Below are positions 8,181 to 17,383 of a DNA stretch of 33,110 bases, one piece after another. Each line of letters opens with the position of its first letter. The first letter of the stretch is position 1. The stretch is taken from assembly GCF_016213215.1 (NCBI RefSeq), contig NZ_JACRAW010000108.1, forward strand, positions 1 through 33,110, in the 5' to 3' direction. The notes beneath the pieces are model-generated. The model saw nothing but the letters and a program-made list of their open reading frames with translations. It ran no database searches and was not told where the DNA came from. This DNA comes from Bradyrhizobium sp. (GTDB taxonomy: Bacteria; Pseudomonadota; Alphaproteobacteria; Rhizobiales; Xanthobacteraceae). The position numbers and the translations under genes are program-made.

Positions 8181-9248
8181 TCAGGTGGAGGCGCGGGCGC
8201 CATGCTCGGCGAGCACCCGCTGCGCGATCGTCACCACGTCGGAGGCCGGAATATCCCGCATGCAACGATGGTCATTCATGCGGCAGACCGGCCGGTGGCA
8301 GGGCTGGCACGGCACCTGGGTCCTGGTCTGGACCGTCGCCGCAAGGCCGTTCAGCGGCGCCCAATGATAGGGGCTGGTCGGCCCGAAGATGCCCATGGTC
8401 GGGGTTCCCAGCGCTGCTGCGATGTGCATCAGGCCGGAGTCATTCGAAATCGCCAGGCTGGCCGCCGCCATCGCCAGGATGCCGTTGCGCAGGTCCGTTC
8501 CGGTCAGGTCACGAACGCGGGGGCCCCCGGCGGCGACGATCTCCTGGGCGAGGGCTTTTTCGCCGGGGCCGCCCACGACCCAGACGTCGAGACCCTGTTC
8601 GGCAAGCCGTCGGGCCGCCTCGGGGTAATAGGTCCAGCGCTTGGAGGCCCCGACCGAACCGGGCGCCAGGGCAACCGCGGTTCCCGAACCCGGAGCGTGA
8701 GCCTGCCGCCAGCGGGCGATTTCCTCAGGCGACGCCCTAAGCTGCGGCACAGGCCACTCCGCGGGCAGCGGGGCGCCGTCGGGCAAGGCCAAGGCTGCGT
8801 TCTTATCGATGAAGCGAGGCAGCGTCTTTTCGCCCCAGCGCCATTGGTTGATCAGGCCGAACCTGAACTCTCCGACAAAGCCGACCCGTTCCGGAATACC
8901 GGCCAAGGTCGGCGCTATGGCCGATTTCCAGGTCCGCGGCAGGACTATGGCGGTAGCGTAGTTCCGCTTTCGGAGCAGTTGCGCCAAACCCCATTGCCGC
9001 GCCAGCGCGAGCCGGCTGCGGGGCAGATCCCACACGATGCCGTTCCGCACGCCCGGCATGTAGTCGACCAGGGGCGCGCAAAGGGGTGTGGTGAGAAGAT
9101 CAACCGGCCGGTTCGGCCAGCGCTGGTTGAGCGCCCGCACGACCGTATGCCCGCGCACGAAGTCGCCGATCCACATGTAGGGCACAATCAGGATGGGGCG
9201 GGTGTCGTCCCGGTCCTCAATCCTGCTAAGTTGCGAATCTTTATTCAT
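8181..9248 (-). CDS. waaF: ADP-heptose:LPS heptosyltransferase II
   Basis: A 355-residue GT9-family heptosyltransferase that transfers L-glycero-D-manno-heptose from ADP-heptose to the growing LPS inner core at the cytoplasmic membrane face. Seen: the N-terminal ILIVPYMWIGDF (the usual 'GDxV/F' strand), VALAPGSVGASKRW, VVGGPGEK, the ISNDSGLMHIAAALGTP donor-site motif followed by FGPTSPYHWAP, and the C-terminal cysteine cluster CQPCHRPVC...H-CM that is characteristic of WaaF. The frame extends to 9326 but I prefer ATG 9248; no good ribosome site marks either start. The gene is divergent from hldD (164 bases between them), with which it shares the heptose pathway. Confidence 0.9.
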   Translation of the reverse strand: MNKDSQLSRIEDRDDTRPILIVPYMWIGDFVRGHTVVRALNQRWPNRPVDLLTTPLCAPLVDYMPGVRNGIVWDLPRSRLALARQWGLAQLLRKRNYATAIVLPRTWKSAIAPTLAGIPERVGFVGEFRFGLINQWRWGEKTLPRFIDKNAALALPDGAPLPAEWPVPQLRASPEEIARWRQAHAPGSGTAVALAPGSVGASKRWTYYPEAARRLAEQGLDVWVVGGPGEKALAQEIVAAGGPRVRDLTGTDLRNGILAMAAASLAISNDSGLMHIAAALGTPTMGIFGPTSPYHWAPLNGLAATVQTRTQVPCQPCHRPVCRMNDHRCMRDIPASDVVTIAQRVLAEHGARAST

Positions 9249-9412
9249 TCGTTCATGAAGGTGATGGGCGGTTGGGTCGCCGCTGTGTCGGTAACGGGTC
9301 CAGGCCGGCAGGTAAAGCCGGGACAACAGCCAGGCAGTCGGTTCAAAACGCTTACACTTTGGCCGCTCATGCGCTACGGCAGGACGGGCCGGCCAATCAG
9401 GCAGGGTATGAC

Positions 9413-10393
9413 ATGTTGCTGGTGACCGGCGGCGCCGGCTTTATCGGATCGAACGTCGTGGCCGCATTGAACGACGCTGGTCGTAGCGACGTCGTGGTTT
9501 GCGATGTGCTCGGCCACGAGGGCAAGTGGCGCAACCTCGCCAAGCGGCAGCTAGCGGACGTCGTGCCGCCGCCGGAATTGGCCGCTTGGCTGAAGGACCG
9601 CAGGTTGGAAGCCGTCATTCACCTTGGCGCGATCTCCGAGACCACGGCAACCGACGGCGATCTGGTCATCGAGACCAATTTCCGCTTCTCGGCGCGGCTG
9701 CTCGACTGGTGCACGGCGAACGCGACGCCGTTCATCTATGCATCTTCCGCCGCAACCTATGGCGATGGCACGCAGGGTTTTGGCGACGATTTTTCGCCGT
9801 CGGCGCTGAAGAAGCTGAGGCCGATGAATCTCTATGGCTGGAGCAAGCACCTCTTCGACATGGTCGTCGCCGAGAAGGCGGCGAGGGGGGAAAAGTTGCC
9901 GCCGCGATGGGCGGGCCTGAAGTTCTTCAACGTGTTCGGTCCGAACGAGTACCACAAGGGCGCGATGATGAGCGTGCTGGCGCGCCGATTCGACGACATC
10001 AGGGCGGGTCACGTCGTGCAGCTTTTCAAATCTCACCGCAGGGGCGTCGAAGACGGGGACCAGCGGCGCGATTTCATTTATGTCGATGACGTCGTGCGCG
10101 TCATGATGTGGCTTCTGGCGACACCATCGGTTTCCGGAATTTTCAACGTCGGCACTGGAACTGCACGCAGCTTCAAGGATCTCATCCTGGCGGCCTATGG
10201 CGCGCTCGGTGCCGAGCCGAATATCCAGTATATCGACATGCCCGAGGCGATCCGCGACAGCTACCAGTACTTCACCCAGAGCGAGGTCGATCGCCTGCGT
10301 GGGGCCGGCTATAACGGCGGCTTCACCAAGCTCGAGGAAGCGGTGGCGACCTACGTCAAGGGCTACCTCAATCAGCCCGATCGTTACCGCTGA
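9413..10393 (+). CDS. hldD: ADP-L-glycero-D-manno-heptose-6-epimerase
   Basis: A 326-residue extended SDR that converts ADP-D-glycero-D-manno-heptose to the L-glycero form used by heptosyltransferases. Seen: the NADP-binding GGAGFIGSN at residues 6-14, LGAISETTATDGD, SSAATYGDG, the catalytic pair Y141 and K145 in YGWSK, and the second family lysine K182 in FGPNEYHKGAM, which separates HldD from other epimerases. The ATG at 9413 is chosen because the Rossmann strand begins at once and an AGGG stands just before it; the frame is open farther upstream without support. It heads a tandem with hldE 21 bases downstream and points away from waaF-gmhA. Confidence 0.94.
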   Translation: MLLVTGGAGFIGSNVVAALNDAGRSDVVVCDVLGHEGKWRNLAKRQLADVVPPPELAAWLKDRRLEAVIHLGAISETTATDGDLVIETNFRFSARLLDWCTANATPFIYASSAATYGDGTQGFGDDFSPSALKKLRPMNLYGWSKHLFDMVVAEKAARGEKLPPRWAGLKFFNVFGPNEYHKGAMMSVLARRFDDIRAGHVVQLFKSHRRGVEDGDQRRDFIYVDDVVRVMMWLLATPSVSGIFNVGTGTARSFKDLILAAYGALGAEPNIQYIDMPEAIRDSYQYFTQSEVDRLRGAGYNGGFTKLEEAVATYVKGYLNQPDRYR

Positions 10394-10414
10394 GCCTCAA
10401 CGACACGGATTCCG

Positions 10415-11887
10415 ATGCTCGACTTCGATTCCCTCTCGCAAGCAATGGCGCGCCGCACGGTACTCTGTGTCGGAGATCTCATGCTGGACGAGTTCGTCTA
10501 TGGCGAGGTGTCGCGGATCTCGCCGGAGGCACCGGCACCCGTCATTGCGGCCCAGCGCAGCGAGAGCAGCATCGGCGGAGCCGGGAACGTCGCGCGCAAC
10601 ATCGCTTCGCTCGGCGCGCGCTGCGTCTTCGTCGGGCTGGTTGGTGACGACGAGGCCGGTGCCAGGCTGAAGCTCGCGCTCGCCGCCGAGCCCTACATCG
10701 AAGCCGCGCTGGTAACCGATGCGAGCCGTCCGACGACGCGCAAGGTCCGCTTTGTCTCCGAACATTTTTCGACCCACATGCTGCGCGCCGATTGGGAACT
10801 GGCAGAGCCTGCGTCCGGCGATACCGAACAGAAGCTGATTGATGCGATCCTGTCCAGGATTCCGGATGTCGACATCGTTCTGCTGTCCGACTACGCCAAG
10901 GGCGTGCTGACCGGCCGCGTGATCCGCAATGTCATCGACGAGGCGCGCAAGCTCGGCAAGCGCATCGTTGTCGATCCGAAGAGCCCGAACTTTGCGATCT
11001 ATCGCGGGGCCACGCTGCTCACTCCCAACCGCAAGGAGTTCGCCGAGGCGACCCGCAGCCGCGCCGACAGCGACCAAGCCATCGTCGACGCCGCGCAGGA
11101 TGCGATGCAGATCGCCGATTGCGAGGCCATCCTGGTGACGCGGAGCGAGCGCGGCATGACCCTGGTTCCGCGCCGGGGCGCGGCCGTTCATGTCCCGGCC
11201 CATCCGGTCAAGGTGCGCGACGTCTCGGGCGCGGGTGATACTGTGGCGGCCGTCCTCGCGACCTCACTCGCGGCCGGCGCAGACTGGGAGACTGCCTTGC
11301 GGATGGCCAATGCCGCGGCTGCGGTTGCAGTCGGCAAGCAGGGCACCGCCAGCGTGAGCGCTCAGGAGTTGCGCCGGAGAATCCTGCCGCATGCCTATCT
11401 TGCCGCCGAGGAAAAGATCGTGGCGGACTCGCAGGCGCTCGATGCCCATCTTGCGGAATGGCGCAGCCAGGGCCTGAGGATCGGCTTCACCAACGGTTGT
11501 TTCGACATCCTGCATCCGGGACACGTCAAGGTGCTGACGGCGGCTCGTGCCGCCTGCGATCGTCTCGTCGTTGGCCTCAACAGCGATGCATCGGTGCGGC
11601 GGTTGAAGGGCGACGGCCGACCGGTTCAGGCGGAACGGGCGCGTGCGGAGGTGCTGGCCGCGCTGGAAGCCGTAGATCTCGTCGTTATCTTCGAGGAAGA
11701 CACGCCGATAAGGCTGATCACGCAGATCAAGCCGAGCGTGCTGGTGAAGGGCGGGGACTATACCCGCGAGCAGGTCGTCGGGCACGAGGTCGTCGAATCC
11801 CATGGCGGCGCTGTCATGCTGGTCGACGTGCTGCCCGGCTTTTCCACGACGTCGCTGGTCGATCGGGCGCGGGGAGGCGGGCGGTGA
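10415..11887 (+). CDS. hldE: Bifunctional heptose 7-phosphate kinase / heptose 1-phosphate adenylyltransferase
   Basis: A 490-residue two-domain enzyme of ADP-heptose synthesis. The N-terminal ribokinase-like domain (about 1-320) phosphorylates heptose 7-phosphate at C1 and shows [14 protein letters not shown] and the DVSGAGDT anion-hole motif with its catalytic Asp (from residue 269). The C-terminal nucleotidyltransferase domain (about 350-490) joins AMP to heptose 1-phosphate and has [14 protein letters not shown] with the HxGH signature near residues 366-369. The length is normal for the fused form. The 1,7-bisphosphate phosphatase GmhB, needed between the two activities, is not in the window. 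The stop codon overlaps the GTG of the ligase gene in a GTGA arrangement, so the two are translationally coupled. Confidence 0.96.
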   Translation: MLDFDSLSQAMARRTVLCVGDLMLDEFVYGEVSRISPEAPAPVIAAQRSESSIGGAGNVARNIASLGARCVFVGLVGDDEAGARLKLALAAEPYIEAALVTDASRPTTRKVRFVSEHFSTHMLRADWELAEPASGDTEQKLIDAILSRIPDVDIVLLSDYAKGVLTGRVIRNVIDEARKLGKRIVVDPKSPNFAIYRGATLLTPNRKEFAEATRSRADSDQAIVDAAQDAMQIADCEAILVTRSERGMTLVPRRGAAVHVPAHPVKVRDVSGAGDTVAAVLATSLAAGADWETALRMANAAAAVAVGKQGTASVSAQELRRRILPHAYLAAEEKIVADSQALDAHLAEWRSQGLRIGFTNGCFDILHPGHVKVLTAARAACDRLVVGLNSDASVRRLKGDGRPVQAERARAEVLAALEAVDLVVIFEEDTPIRLITQIKPSVLVKGGDYTREQVVGHEVVESHGGAVMLVDVLPGFSTTSLVDRARGGGR

Positions 11888-13170
11888 CGGCGGTCGCGCA
11901 CGACTCGGCGACCGGCTCATTGTTCAGGCGGTTGCGCGACCCAGCAGCCTGGGTGACGACCGTTGACGTGTTCGCAATCCTGACCGCTGCATCACTGCCG
12001 TGGTCAACGTCGCTCGCCGGCATCTTCAGCACCGCGCTGCTCATATGCATGGTGCCGTTCCTCGACCTGAAATCCTTCCTGGAGTTCGTAAAGCGCCCGA
12101 TCTGCGCGCTGCCGATTGCGATCTTCGTGCTCGCCCTTATCGGTACGCTGTGGTCGGATGCGGCCTGGGGAGTACGATTCTATGCGGTCAGCCCGACCGT
12201 GAAACTGCTCGTCCTGCCGGTCCTGCTCTATCACTTCCAGCGCTCCTCGCGCGGGCACTGGGTGTTCATCGCCTTCCTGGTGTCGTGCACGCTGCTGGCC
12301 CTGATGTCGTGGCTCGTCCTCCTTTATCCCAACCTGTCGCTCAAGCCGGCCGGAGGTGTTCTCGAGCGAGGGATCTTCATCAAGAACTACATCGACCAGA
12401 GCCAGGAATTCACGCTGTGCGCGGTGGCGCTGGCCTATCCGATCGTCATGCTGCTGCGGGCGAGGCGATTCTGGCTGGCCGGCCTGCTCGGCGCGATCGC
12501 GGTCAGCTTTTTCGTCAACATGGCGTTCGCCGTCGTCTCGCGCACCGCGCTCGTCACGGTGCCGATCATGTTTGGGGTGTTTGCGCTCTTGCACCTGAAG
12601 TGGCGAAGCATCGCCATCATTGTGTGCGCGTTGCTGGCATTTGCCCTTCTCGCGTGGCAAAACTCGCCCCAGTTGCGCAAGACAGTCAATACGTTTTCCC
12701 GGGACTATCAGCTCTACAAGGAGCAGAACATCCCGACGTCAATCGGAGTCCGTCTGGAGTTCTGGCGCAAGTCTCTGCGCTTCTTTGCCGAAGCGCCGGT
12801 CATCGGCCACGGAACCGGTTCGACGCGCGGGCTGTTTGAACGGGCGGCGACCGGCGGTGCCTATCAGGCCACCAGCGAGGTGATCAACAATCCGCACAAT
12901 CAGACGTTGAACGTGGCGGTACAGTGGGGCATTATCGGAGTTGTTGTCCTTTATGCAATGTGGCTCCTGCATCTGCTCATGTTTCGCGGTGATGGGCTCG
13001 CCAACTGGATTGGGCTATTGGTGGTGGTACAGAATATTTTCACATCGCTTTTCAATTCGCATCTTTTCGATTTTCACGAGGGCTGGATGTATGTCCTCGG
13101 CGTAGGTGTCGCGGGTGGGATGGTGCTGAAGGCGGCGAGGGCCGACACTCGGGCGGACGATGCTTCCTGA
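11884..13170 (+). CDS. O-antigen ligase family protein (WaaL/Wzy_C type)
   Basis: A 428-residue inner membrane protein with about ten to twelve hydrophobic helices and a periplasmic loop between roughly residues 260 and 345. The loop ends in NNPHNQTL (His near residue 337), the conserved His region of the Wzy_C/O-antigen ligase fold. Ligases of this type move O-chain from undecaprenyl diphosphate to lipid A-core; a Wzy polymerase is the main alternative because the families share the fold. The start is GTG 11884, overlapping the hldE stop (GTGA), with GGGGAGG six bases upstream; the longer open frame starting at 11458 is a shadow of hldE. The 3' part is richer in A and T than its neighbours. 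Coupling to hldE favours a core-linked ligase role. Confidence 0.82.
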   Translation: MTAVAHDSATGSLFRRLRDPAAWVTTVDVFAILTAASLPWSTSLAGIFSTALLICMVPFLDLKSFLEFVKRPICALPIAIFVLALIGTLWSDAAWGVRFYAVSPTVKLLVLPVLLYHFQRSSRGHWVFIAFLVSCTLLALMSWLVLLYPNLSLKPAGGVLERGIFIKNYIDQSQEFTLCAVALAYPIVMLLRARRFWLAGLLGAIAVSFFVNMAFAVVSRTALVTVPIMFGVFALLHLKWRSIAIIVCALLAFALLAWQNSPQLRKTVNTFSRDYQLYKEQNIPTSIGVRLEFWRKSLRFFAEAPVIGHGTGSTRGLFERAATGGAYQATSEVINNPHNQTLNVAVQWGIIGVVVLYAMWLLHLLMFRGDGLANWIGLLVVVQNIFTSLFNSHLFDFHEGWMYVLGVGVAGGMVLKAARADTRADDAS

Positions 13171-13252
13171 TCCATGGCTGCTGGCAAGTGTTCGCGAGAT
13201 GAGCTATCAGCGGCAACGGTTGGACGGAAATGAAGACTAGACCGGTCGGCGG

Positions 13253-15166
13253 ATGACGCGTCTCTCGCACCTCACCTTACGCAACTTTCTGATTGCCCTC
13301 CATGACGTGTTAGCCACGGCAGCGGCGCTGTTTGCCGCCTTCTATCTGCGCTTCGACGGCGGGGAGGATTTCTACGTCCGGCTCCCGCTCCTGTTTCGTA
13401 TCCTGCCGTACTTCCTTGTCTTCAGCGTCGTCGTTTTCTTCATCTTCAATCTGACCACGACGAAGTGGCGCTTCATTTCGCTGCCCGATGCGCTGAATAT
13501 CATACGCGTTTCGACCGTGCTGACGGTCGCGCTGCTGGTGCTGGATTACATCTTCGTCGCGCCCAACGTTCACGGCACCTTTTTTCTCGGCAAGGTGACC
13601 ATCGTTCTCTACTGGTTTCTCGAGGTCTTCTTTCTCAGCGCCTCGCGGTTTGCCTACCGCTATTTCCGCTATACCCGCGCGCGTCACCACGCCAAAATCG
13701 AGGATGCCTCGCCGACCCTGTTGATCGGCCGTGCCGCCGACGCCGAAGTCCTGCTGCGCGGGATCGAGAGCGGCGCGATCAAACGGATCTGGCCGGTCGG
13801 CGTATTGTCGCCGTCCGGCGCCGACCTTGGTCAGTTCATCCGCAACGTGCCGGTCCTCGGTGGAATCGACGATATCGAGGCCGTGATCGGCGACTACACC
13901 AACCGCAACAAGCCGATCGCCCGCGTCGTGATGACCCCGTCGGCTTTCGAGCCGGAAGCCCATCCGGAGGCGGTTCTGATGCGGGCGCGGCGATTGGGCC
14001 TCATCGTCAGCCGCCTGCCGTCGCTGGAAAGCGGAGACCTTCCCCGTCTGACCGCCGTCGCGGTCGAGGACCTGCTGTTGCGGCCAAGCGAGAAGATCGA
14101 CTATGCGCGGCTGGAAGCGCTGGTGAGGGGCAAGGCAATCATCGTGACCGGCGGCGGCGGCTCCATCGGTTCGGAAATCTGCGATCGCGTGATTGCTTTC
14201 GGCGCCGCGCGCCTGTTGATACTCGAGAACTCCGAGCCGGCGCTCTATGCCGTGACCGAAGCGCTCGCCGCGCACGGGACGGGGGCCGTCATCGAAGGAC
14301 GGATCGCCGACATCCGCGATCGCGAGCGAATCATTCGGCTGATGGCCGATTTCAAGCCGGATCTCGTCTTCCACGCCGCCGCGCTCAAGCACGTGCCGAT
14401 CCTTGAGCGCGACTGGAGCGAGGGGGTGAAGACCAACATTTTCGGCTCGATCAACGTCGCCGACGCAGCCGTCGCGGCCGGCGCCGAGGCGATGGTGATG
14501 ATTTCGACCGACAAGGCGATCGAGCCGGTATCCATGCTCGGCCTCACCAAACGCTTTGCCGAAATGTACTGTCAGGCACTCGATCACGAGCTGGCCGTTC
14601 AGGCGAACGGCCATACGCCGCCGATGCGGCTGATCTCGGTCAGGTTCGGCAACGTCCTGGCATCGAACGGGTCCGTCGTGCCGAAGTTCAAGGCCCAGAT
14701 CGAGGCGGGCGGGCCGGTAACGGTCACCCATCCCGACATGGTCAGGTATTTCATGACCATACGCGAGGCATGCGATCTGGTCGTTACTGCGGCGACACAC
14801 GCTCTGGCGCCGGAGCATCCGAACGTTTCGGTCTACGTCCTCAACATGGGGCAGCCGGTCAAGATCGTCGATCTTGCCGAGCGCATGATCCGGCTGTCCG
14901 GCCTGCAGCCAGGCTACGACATCGAAATCGTGTTCACGGGGATGCGTCCGGGCGAGCGGCTCAATGAGATCCTGTTTGCGACCGAGGAGCCGACGGTCGA
15001 GATCGGCATCGCCGGCATCATGGCCGCCAAGCCGAACGAGCCGCCGATGCAGGCTTTGCGCAAATGGATGGCCGCCCTCGATCAGGCGATCGCGCGGGAC
15101 GACCGGGGCACCATCAAGACGATCCTGAAGGACGCCGTTCCCGAGTTCGGATCGAGCGCCGCCTGA
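13253..15166 (+). CDS. Membrane-anchored nucleotide-sugar 4,6-dehydratase, WbpM/FlaA1/CapD family
   Basis: A 637-residue protein: four N-terminal membrane helices (about 1-130), a first Rossmann-like domain, then a catalytic SDR domain with GGGGSIGSE (about 300), HAAALKHVP, and STDKAIEP (S418-D420-K421). Long members such as WbpM turn UDP-GlcNAc into UDP-2-acetamido-2,6-dideoxy-hexos-4-ulose at the membrane, the first step to N-acetylquinovosamine or N-acetylfucosamine. D420 and K421 match the dehydration residues of FlaA1. The SDR lysine is K433, but the residue four before it, Tyr in FlaA1 and Met in WbpM, is Leu429 (VSMLGLTK). The neighbouring WbpV-like SDR and WbpL-like transferase support the QuiNAc route. 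The ATG at 13253 has only a weak GGCGG before it. Confidence 0.88.
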   Translation: MTRLSHLTLRNFLIALHDVLATAAALFAAFYLRFDGGEDFYVRLPLLFRILPYFLVFSVVVFFIFNLTTTKWRFISLPDALNIIRVSTVLTVALLVLDYIFVAPNVHGTFFLGKVTIVLYWFLEVFFLSASRFAYRYFRYTRARHHAKIEDASPTLLIGRAADAEVLLRGIESGAIKRIWPVGVLSPSGADLGQFIRNVPVLGGIDDIEAVIGDYTNRNKPIARVVMTPSAFEPEAHPEAVLMRARRLGLIVSRLPSLESGDLPRLTAVAVEDLLLRPSEKIDYARLEALVRGKAIIVTGGGGSIGSEICDRVIAFGAARLLILENSEPALYAVTEALAAHGTGAVIEGRIADIRDRERIIRLMADFKPDLVFHAAALKHVPILERDWSEGVKTNIFGSINVADAAVAAGAEAMVMISTDKAIEPVSMLGLTKRFAEMYCQALDHELAVQANGHTPPMRLISVRFGNVLASNGSVVPKFKAQIEAGGPVTVTHPDMVRYFMTIREACDLVVTAATHALAPEHPNVSVYVLNMGQPVKIVDLAERMIRLSGLQPGYDIEIVFTGMRPGERLNEILFATEEPTVEIGIAGIMAAKPNEPPMQALRKWMAALDQAIARDDRGTIKTILKDAVPEFGSSAA

Positions 15167-15219
15167 TGAACTGCCGCCCCTCATAGCGCCCGTCGCGGTG
15201 CGGCCTCGGAAAGCTTTAG

Positions 15220-16434
15220 ATGCAACCCTCGGGAAAAATCGTCGTTGCGACCCAGCACTACCCGCCGGACCCCAGCACGACGGCGGCGATCATGGCGGAG
15301 ATCGCGTGCCGGATTGCGGCGAAGCGCGAGGTTCTTGTGCTGTCGGGATCGCCCGGGCCTCTGCCGGCATCCGGACCAGGCAAGCCGGCCGTGATCGCGG
15401 TCAAGAACCGGATGGCGAAAAAGGCCGCACTGATCAGGCGCGCCGCGGCTGAAATCATGTTTGCCTTGCGGATCTTTCTTGCCCTGCTGAAACGGTTGCG
15501 GCGGGGAGACGTCGTGCTCACCGTGACCGCTCCCTTCATGCTTCCCTACGCAGTCGCTGCGGCAGCCTGGTTGAAGGGGGCGCGCTCGGCCCTGATCATG
15601 CACGACCTGTTTCCGGACGTCCTTGTCATGGCCGGTCTGCTTGGGTCCCGTTCGCTCGTGACGAGGGCAATACGTCTGGCGAATGCATGGATGTTTCGTC
15701 AGCTCAATGCCGTGATCACGATCGGACGCGATGCCGAGCCGCCGCTATTGCGTTACCGGGGAATGACGGCGAACAAGATCCGCTTCATCCCGAACTGGGC
15801 CACGCTGGTGCCAGGGCTGCGTCCGGTGACGGCGGACAACCTCTACCGGCGCACGCTTTCAGCCCGCTTCGTGGTTGGTCTTTCCGGCAATCTGGGCTTT
15901 ACGCATGATCCGGAGATCGTATTCGAGGCCGCTCGAATCCTGCAGGAGGAGACCGGCATCCATTTCCTCCTTTCCGGCTGGGGGATGGGCTTTGACCGTC
16001 TGAAGATTCTGCAGGGGGAAGCCGGACTCCCGAACGTGACGTTCGTCGAACGTGTTCCGGACGACCGTCTCGAAGAGTTCCTCGCGGCGGCTGATACCTG
16101 GATTATTCCCTACCGCAAGAGTGTGGCGGGCGTGTCGGTGCCAAGCCGATTTTACAATCTGCTTGCAGTGGGGCGTCCCGTCATCCTGGTATCGGAGCAG
16201 GAGGCGGAAGCTGCTTTGACCGTGGCGGAAAATCGGCTCGGTTGGGTGGTGACGCCCGGCCGGCCGGACGAACTGGCCAGAGCAATTCGCACGGCTTTCC
16301 TGCAAGGTGATGCTTCAATGCCGCAGCGAGCCGTGGCCGCCGCCGCAAGTTACCACCGCGAATCCGCGATGACGGCGTATGTGAAAGTGATGGAAGAACT
16401 GCTGGATAGTCCGGAACTGACAGGCAGGCCGTGA
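15220..16434 (+). CDS. GT4 glycosyltransferase, WbuB-like
   Basis: A 404-residue GT4-family transferase of the WbuB/WcaI kind. Seen: the N-terminal VVATQHYPPDPSTTAA segment typical of these enzymes, MHDLFPDV, RFIPNWA before the C-terminal domain, GLSGNLGFTHDPE in the donor domain, and IIPYRKSVAGVSVPSRFYNLLAVGRPV in place of the usual E-x7-E region. WbuB is known as an N-acetylfucosamine transferase acting second in O-unit assembly; here a 2-acetamido-6-deoxy sugar or a similar donor is plausible from its position between the dehydratase and the WbpV-like SDR. The exact sugar is inference. Its TGA overlaps the next gene's GTG start (GTGA), so the two are probably translated as a pair. Confidence 0.82.
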   Translation: MQPSGKIVVATQHYPPDPSTTAAIMAEIACRIAAKREVLVLSGSPGPLPASGPGKPAVIAVKNRMAKKAALIRRAAAEIMFALRIFLALLKRLRRGDVVLTVTAPFMLPYAVAAAAWLKGARSALIMHDLFPDVLVMAGLLGSRSLVTRAIRLANAWMFRQLNAVITIGRDAEPPLLRYRGMTANKIRFIPNWATLVPGLRPVTADNLYRRTLSARFVVGLSGNLGFTHDPEIVFEAARILQEETGIHFLLSGWGMGFDRLKILQGEAGLPNVTFVERVPDDRLEEFLAAADTWIIPYRKSVAGVSVPSRFYNLLAVGRPVILVSEQEAEAALTVAENRLGWVVTPGRPDELARAIRTAFLQGDASMPQRAVAAAASYHRESAMTAYVKVMEELLDSPELTGRP

Positions 16435-17378
16435 AAGACCCCAAACCTACAGTTCTGGTCACCGGAGCCAGCGGGTTCGTCGGTCGTCACGTCGCCCCGG
16501 CCCTGACGCGCGGCGGATGGGCCGTTCGTCGTGCCGTGCGCAACTCATCGGGCCGGGACGACGAGGTCATCATCGGATCGATCGGACATCAAACCGACTG
16601 GGGCGCCGCCCTCGCCGGGATGGATGCGGTCGTCCACCTTGCCGCGCGCGTTCATCACCAACACGACGAGCATGCCGTAAAGCTCTATCGGGACGTCAAC
16701 ATCGAAGGCACGCTCCACCTGGCGCGCTGTGCGGCTATCGCGGGGGTACGCCAGTTCATCTTTATCAGCACCGTTCTGGTGCACGGCCGCAGCAATGACG
16801 GTCGCGCCCCGTTCAAAGAAGAAGATGTTCTCACGCCACGCGGGATGTACGGAATGTCGAAAGCGGCGGCCGAGGCCGGACTGAGGGCATTGGCGGAACA
16901 GAGCGATATGCAGATTACCGTGGTCAGGCCGCCGCTTGTCTATGGTTTCGGGGCAAGGGGCAATTTTGCCTTGCTGACGCGCGCGGTGAAGCACGGGATG
17001 CCGCTTCCTTTCGCCGCCGTCCGCAATCACCGCGCCTTCCTGTCCGTGCAGAATCTCTCGTCCTTCATACAGTGGCGCCTTTCGCATCCGGATCCGGCCA
17101 GGAAGTTCGAGATCTTCCTGGTTGCCGACGAGGAGCAGGTCTCGACCCCGGATTTCATCCAGCGGCTGGCCCGGGCGGCAGGCAGGCGGGCGCAGCTGTT
17201 TCCGATGCCGCGACCAATGCTGGTCGGCCTGCTTGCGGCGCTCGGCCGCAGCGAGGCCAACCACAGTCTGCTCGGTTCGCTGGAGCTCGACATTTCCAAG
17301 GCTCGCTCGATCGGTTGGCGACCGGAGGTGACCCTCGACGAGGGCCTGCGCATGGCGTTGTCGGATCCCGGCGCCTGA
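16431..17378 (+). CDS. NAD-dependent SDR, WbpV/WreQ-like (putative UDP-QuiNAc-forming 4-reductase)
   Basis: A 315-residue extended SDR. Seen: VLVTGASGFVGRHV at the N-terminus, HLAARVHH, the ISTVLVHG strand, the catalytic YGMSK with Y140 and K144, and RPPLVYGFGARGN. This pattern fits the WbpV/WbjF/WreQ group, which reduces the 4-keto sugar made by WbpM-type dehydratases to UDP-N-acetyl-D-quinovosamine, rather than a true GalE, which the cell already has at 5310. The start is GTG 16431 overlapping the previous stop. It converges on the WbpL-like transferase gene, with only 5 bases between the stops. The reductase role is inferred from family resemblance and from the dehydratase two genes upstream. 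Confidence 0.78.
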   Translation: MKDPKPTVLVTGASGFVGRHVAPALTRGGWAVRRAVRNSSGRDDEVIIGSIGHQTDWGAALAGMDAVVHLAARVHHQHDEHAVKLYRDVNIEGTLHLARCAAIAGVRQFIFISTVLVHGRSNDGRAPFKEEDVLTPRGMYGMSKAAAEAGLRALAEQSDMQITVVRPPLVYGFGARGNFALLTRAVKHGMPLPFAAVRNHRAFLSVQNLSSFIQWRLSHPDPARKFEIFLVADEEQVSTPDFIQRLARAAGRRAQLFPMPRPMLVGLLAALGRSEANHSLLGSLELDISKARSIGWRPEVTLDEGLRMALSDPGA

Positions 17379-17383
17379 CCGGT

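Noticed and set aside
11458..11883. N-terminal extension of the ligase frame inside hldE
   Set aside because: This part is hldE read out of frame; it is Arg- and Gly-rich and hydrophilic, unlike the membrane protein that follows the GTG at 11884.
13310..15184. 624-residue open frame on the minus strand
   Set aside because: It is antisense to the intact dehydratase gene, lacks any recognisable domain, and is rich in Arg, His and Gln as high-GC shadow frames are.
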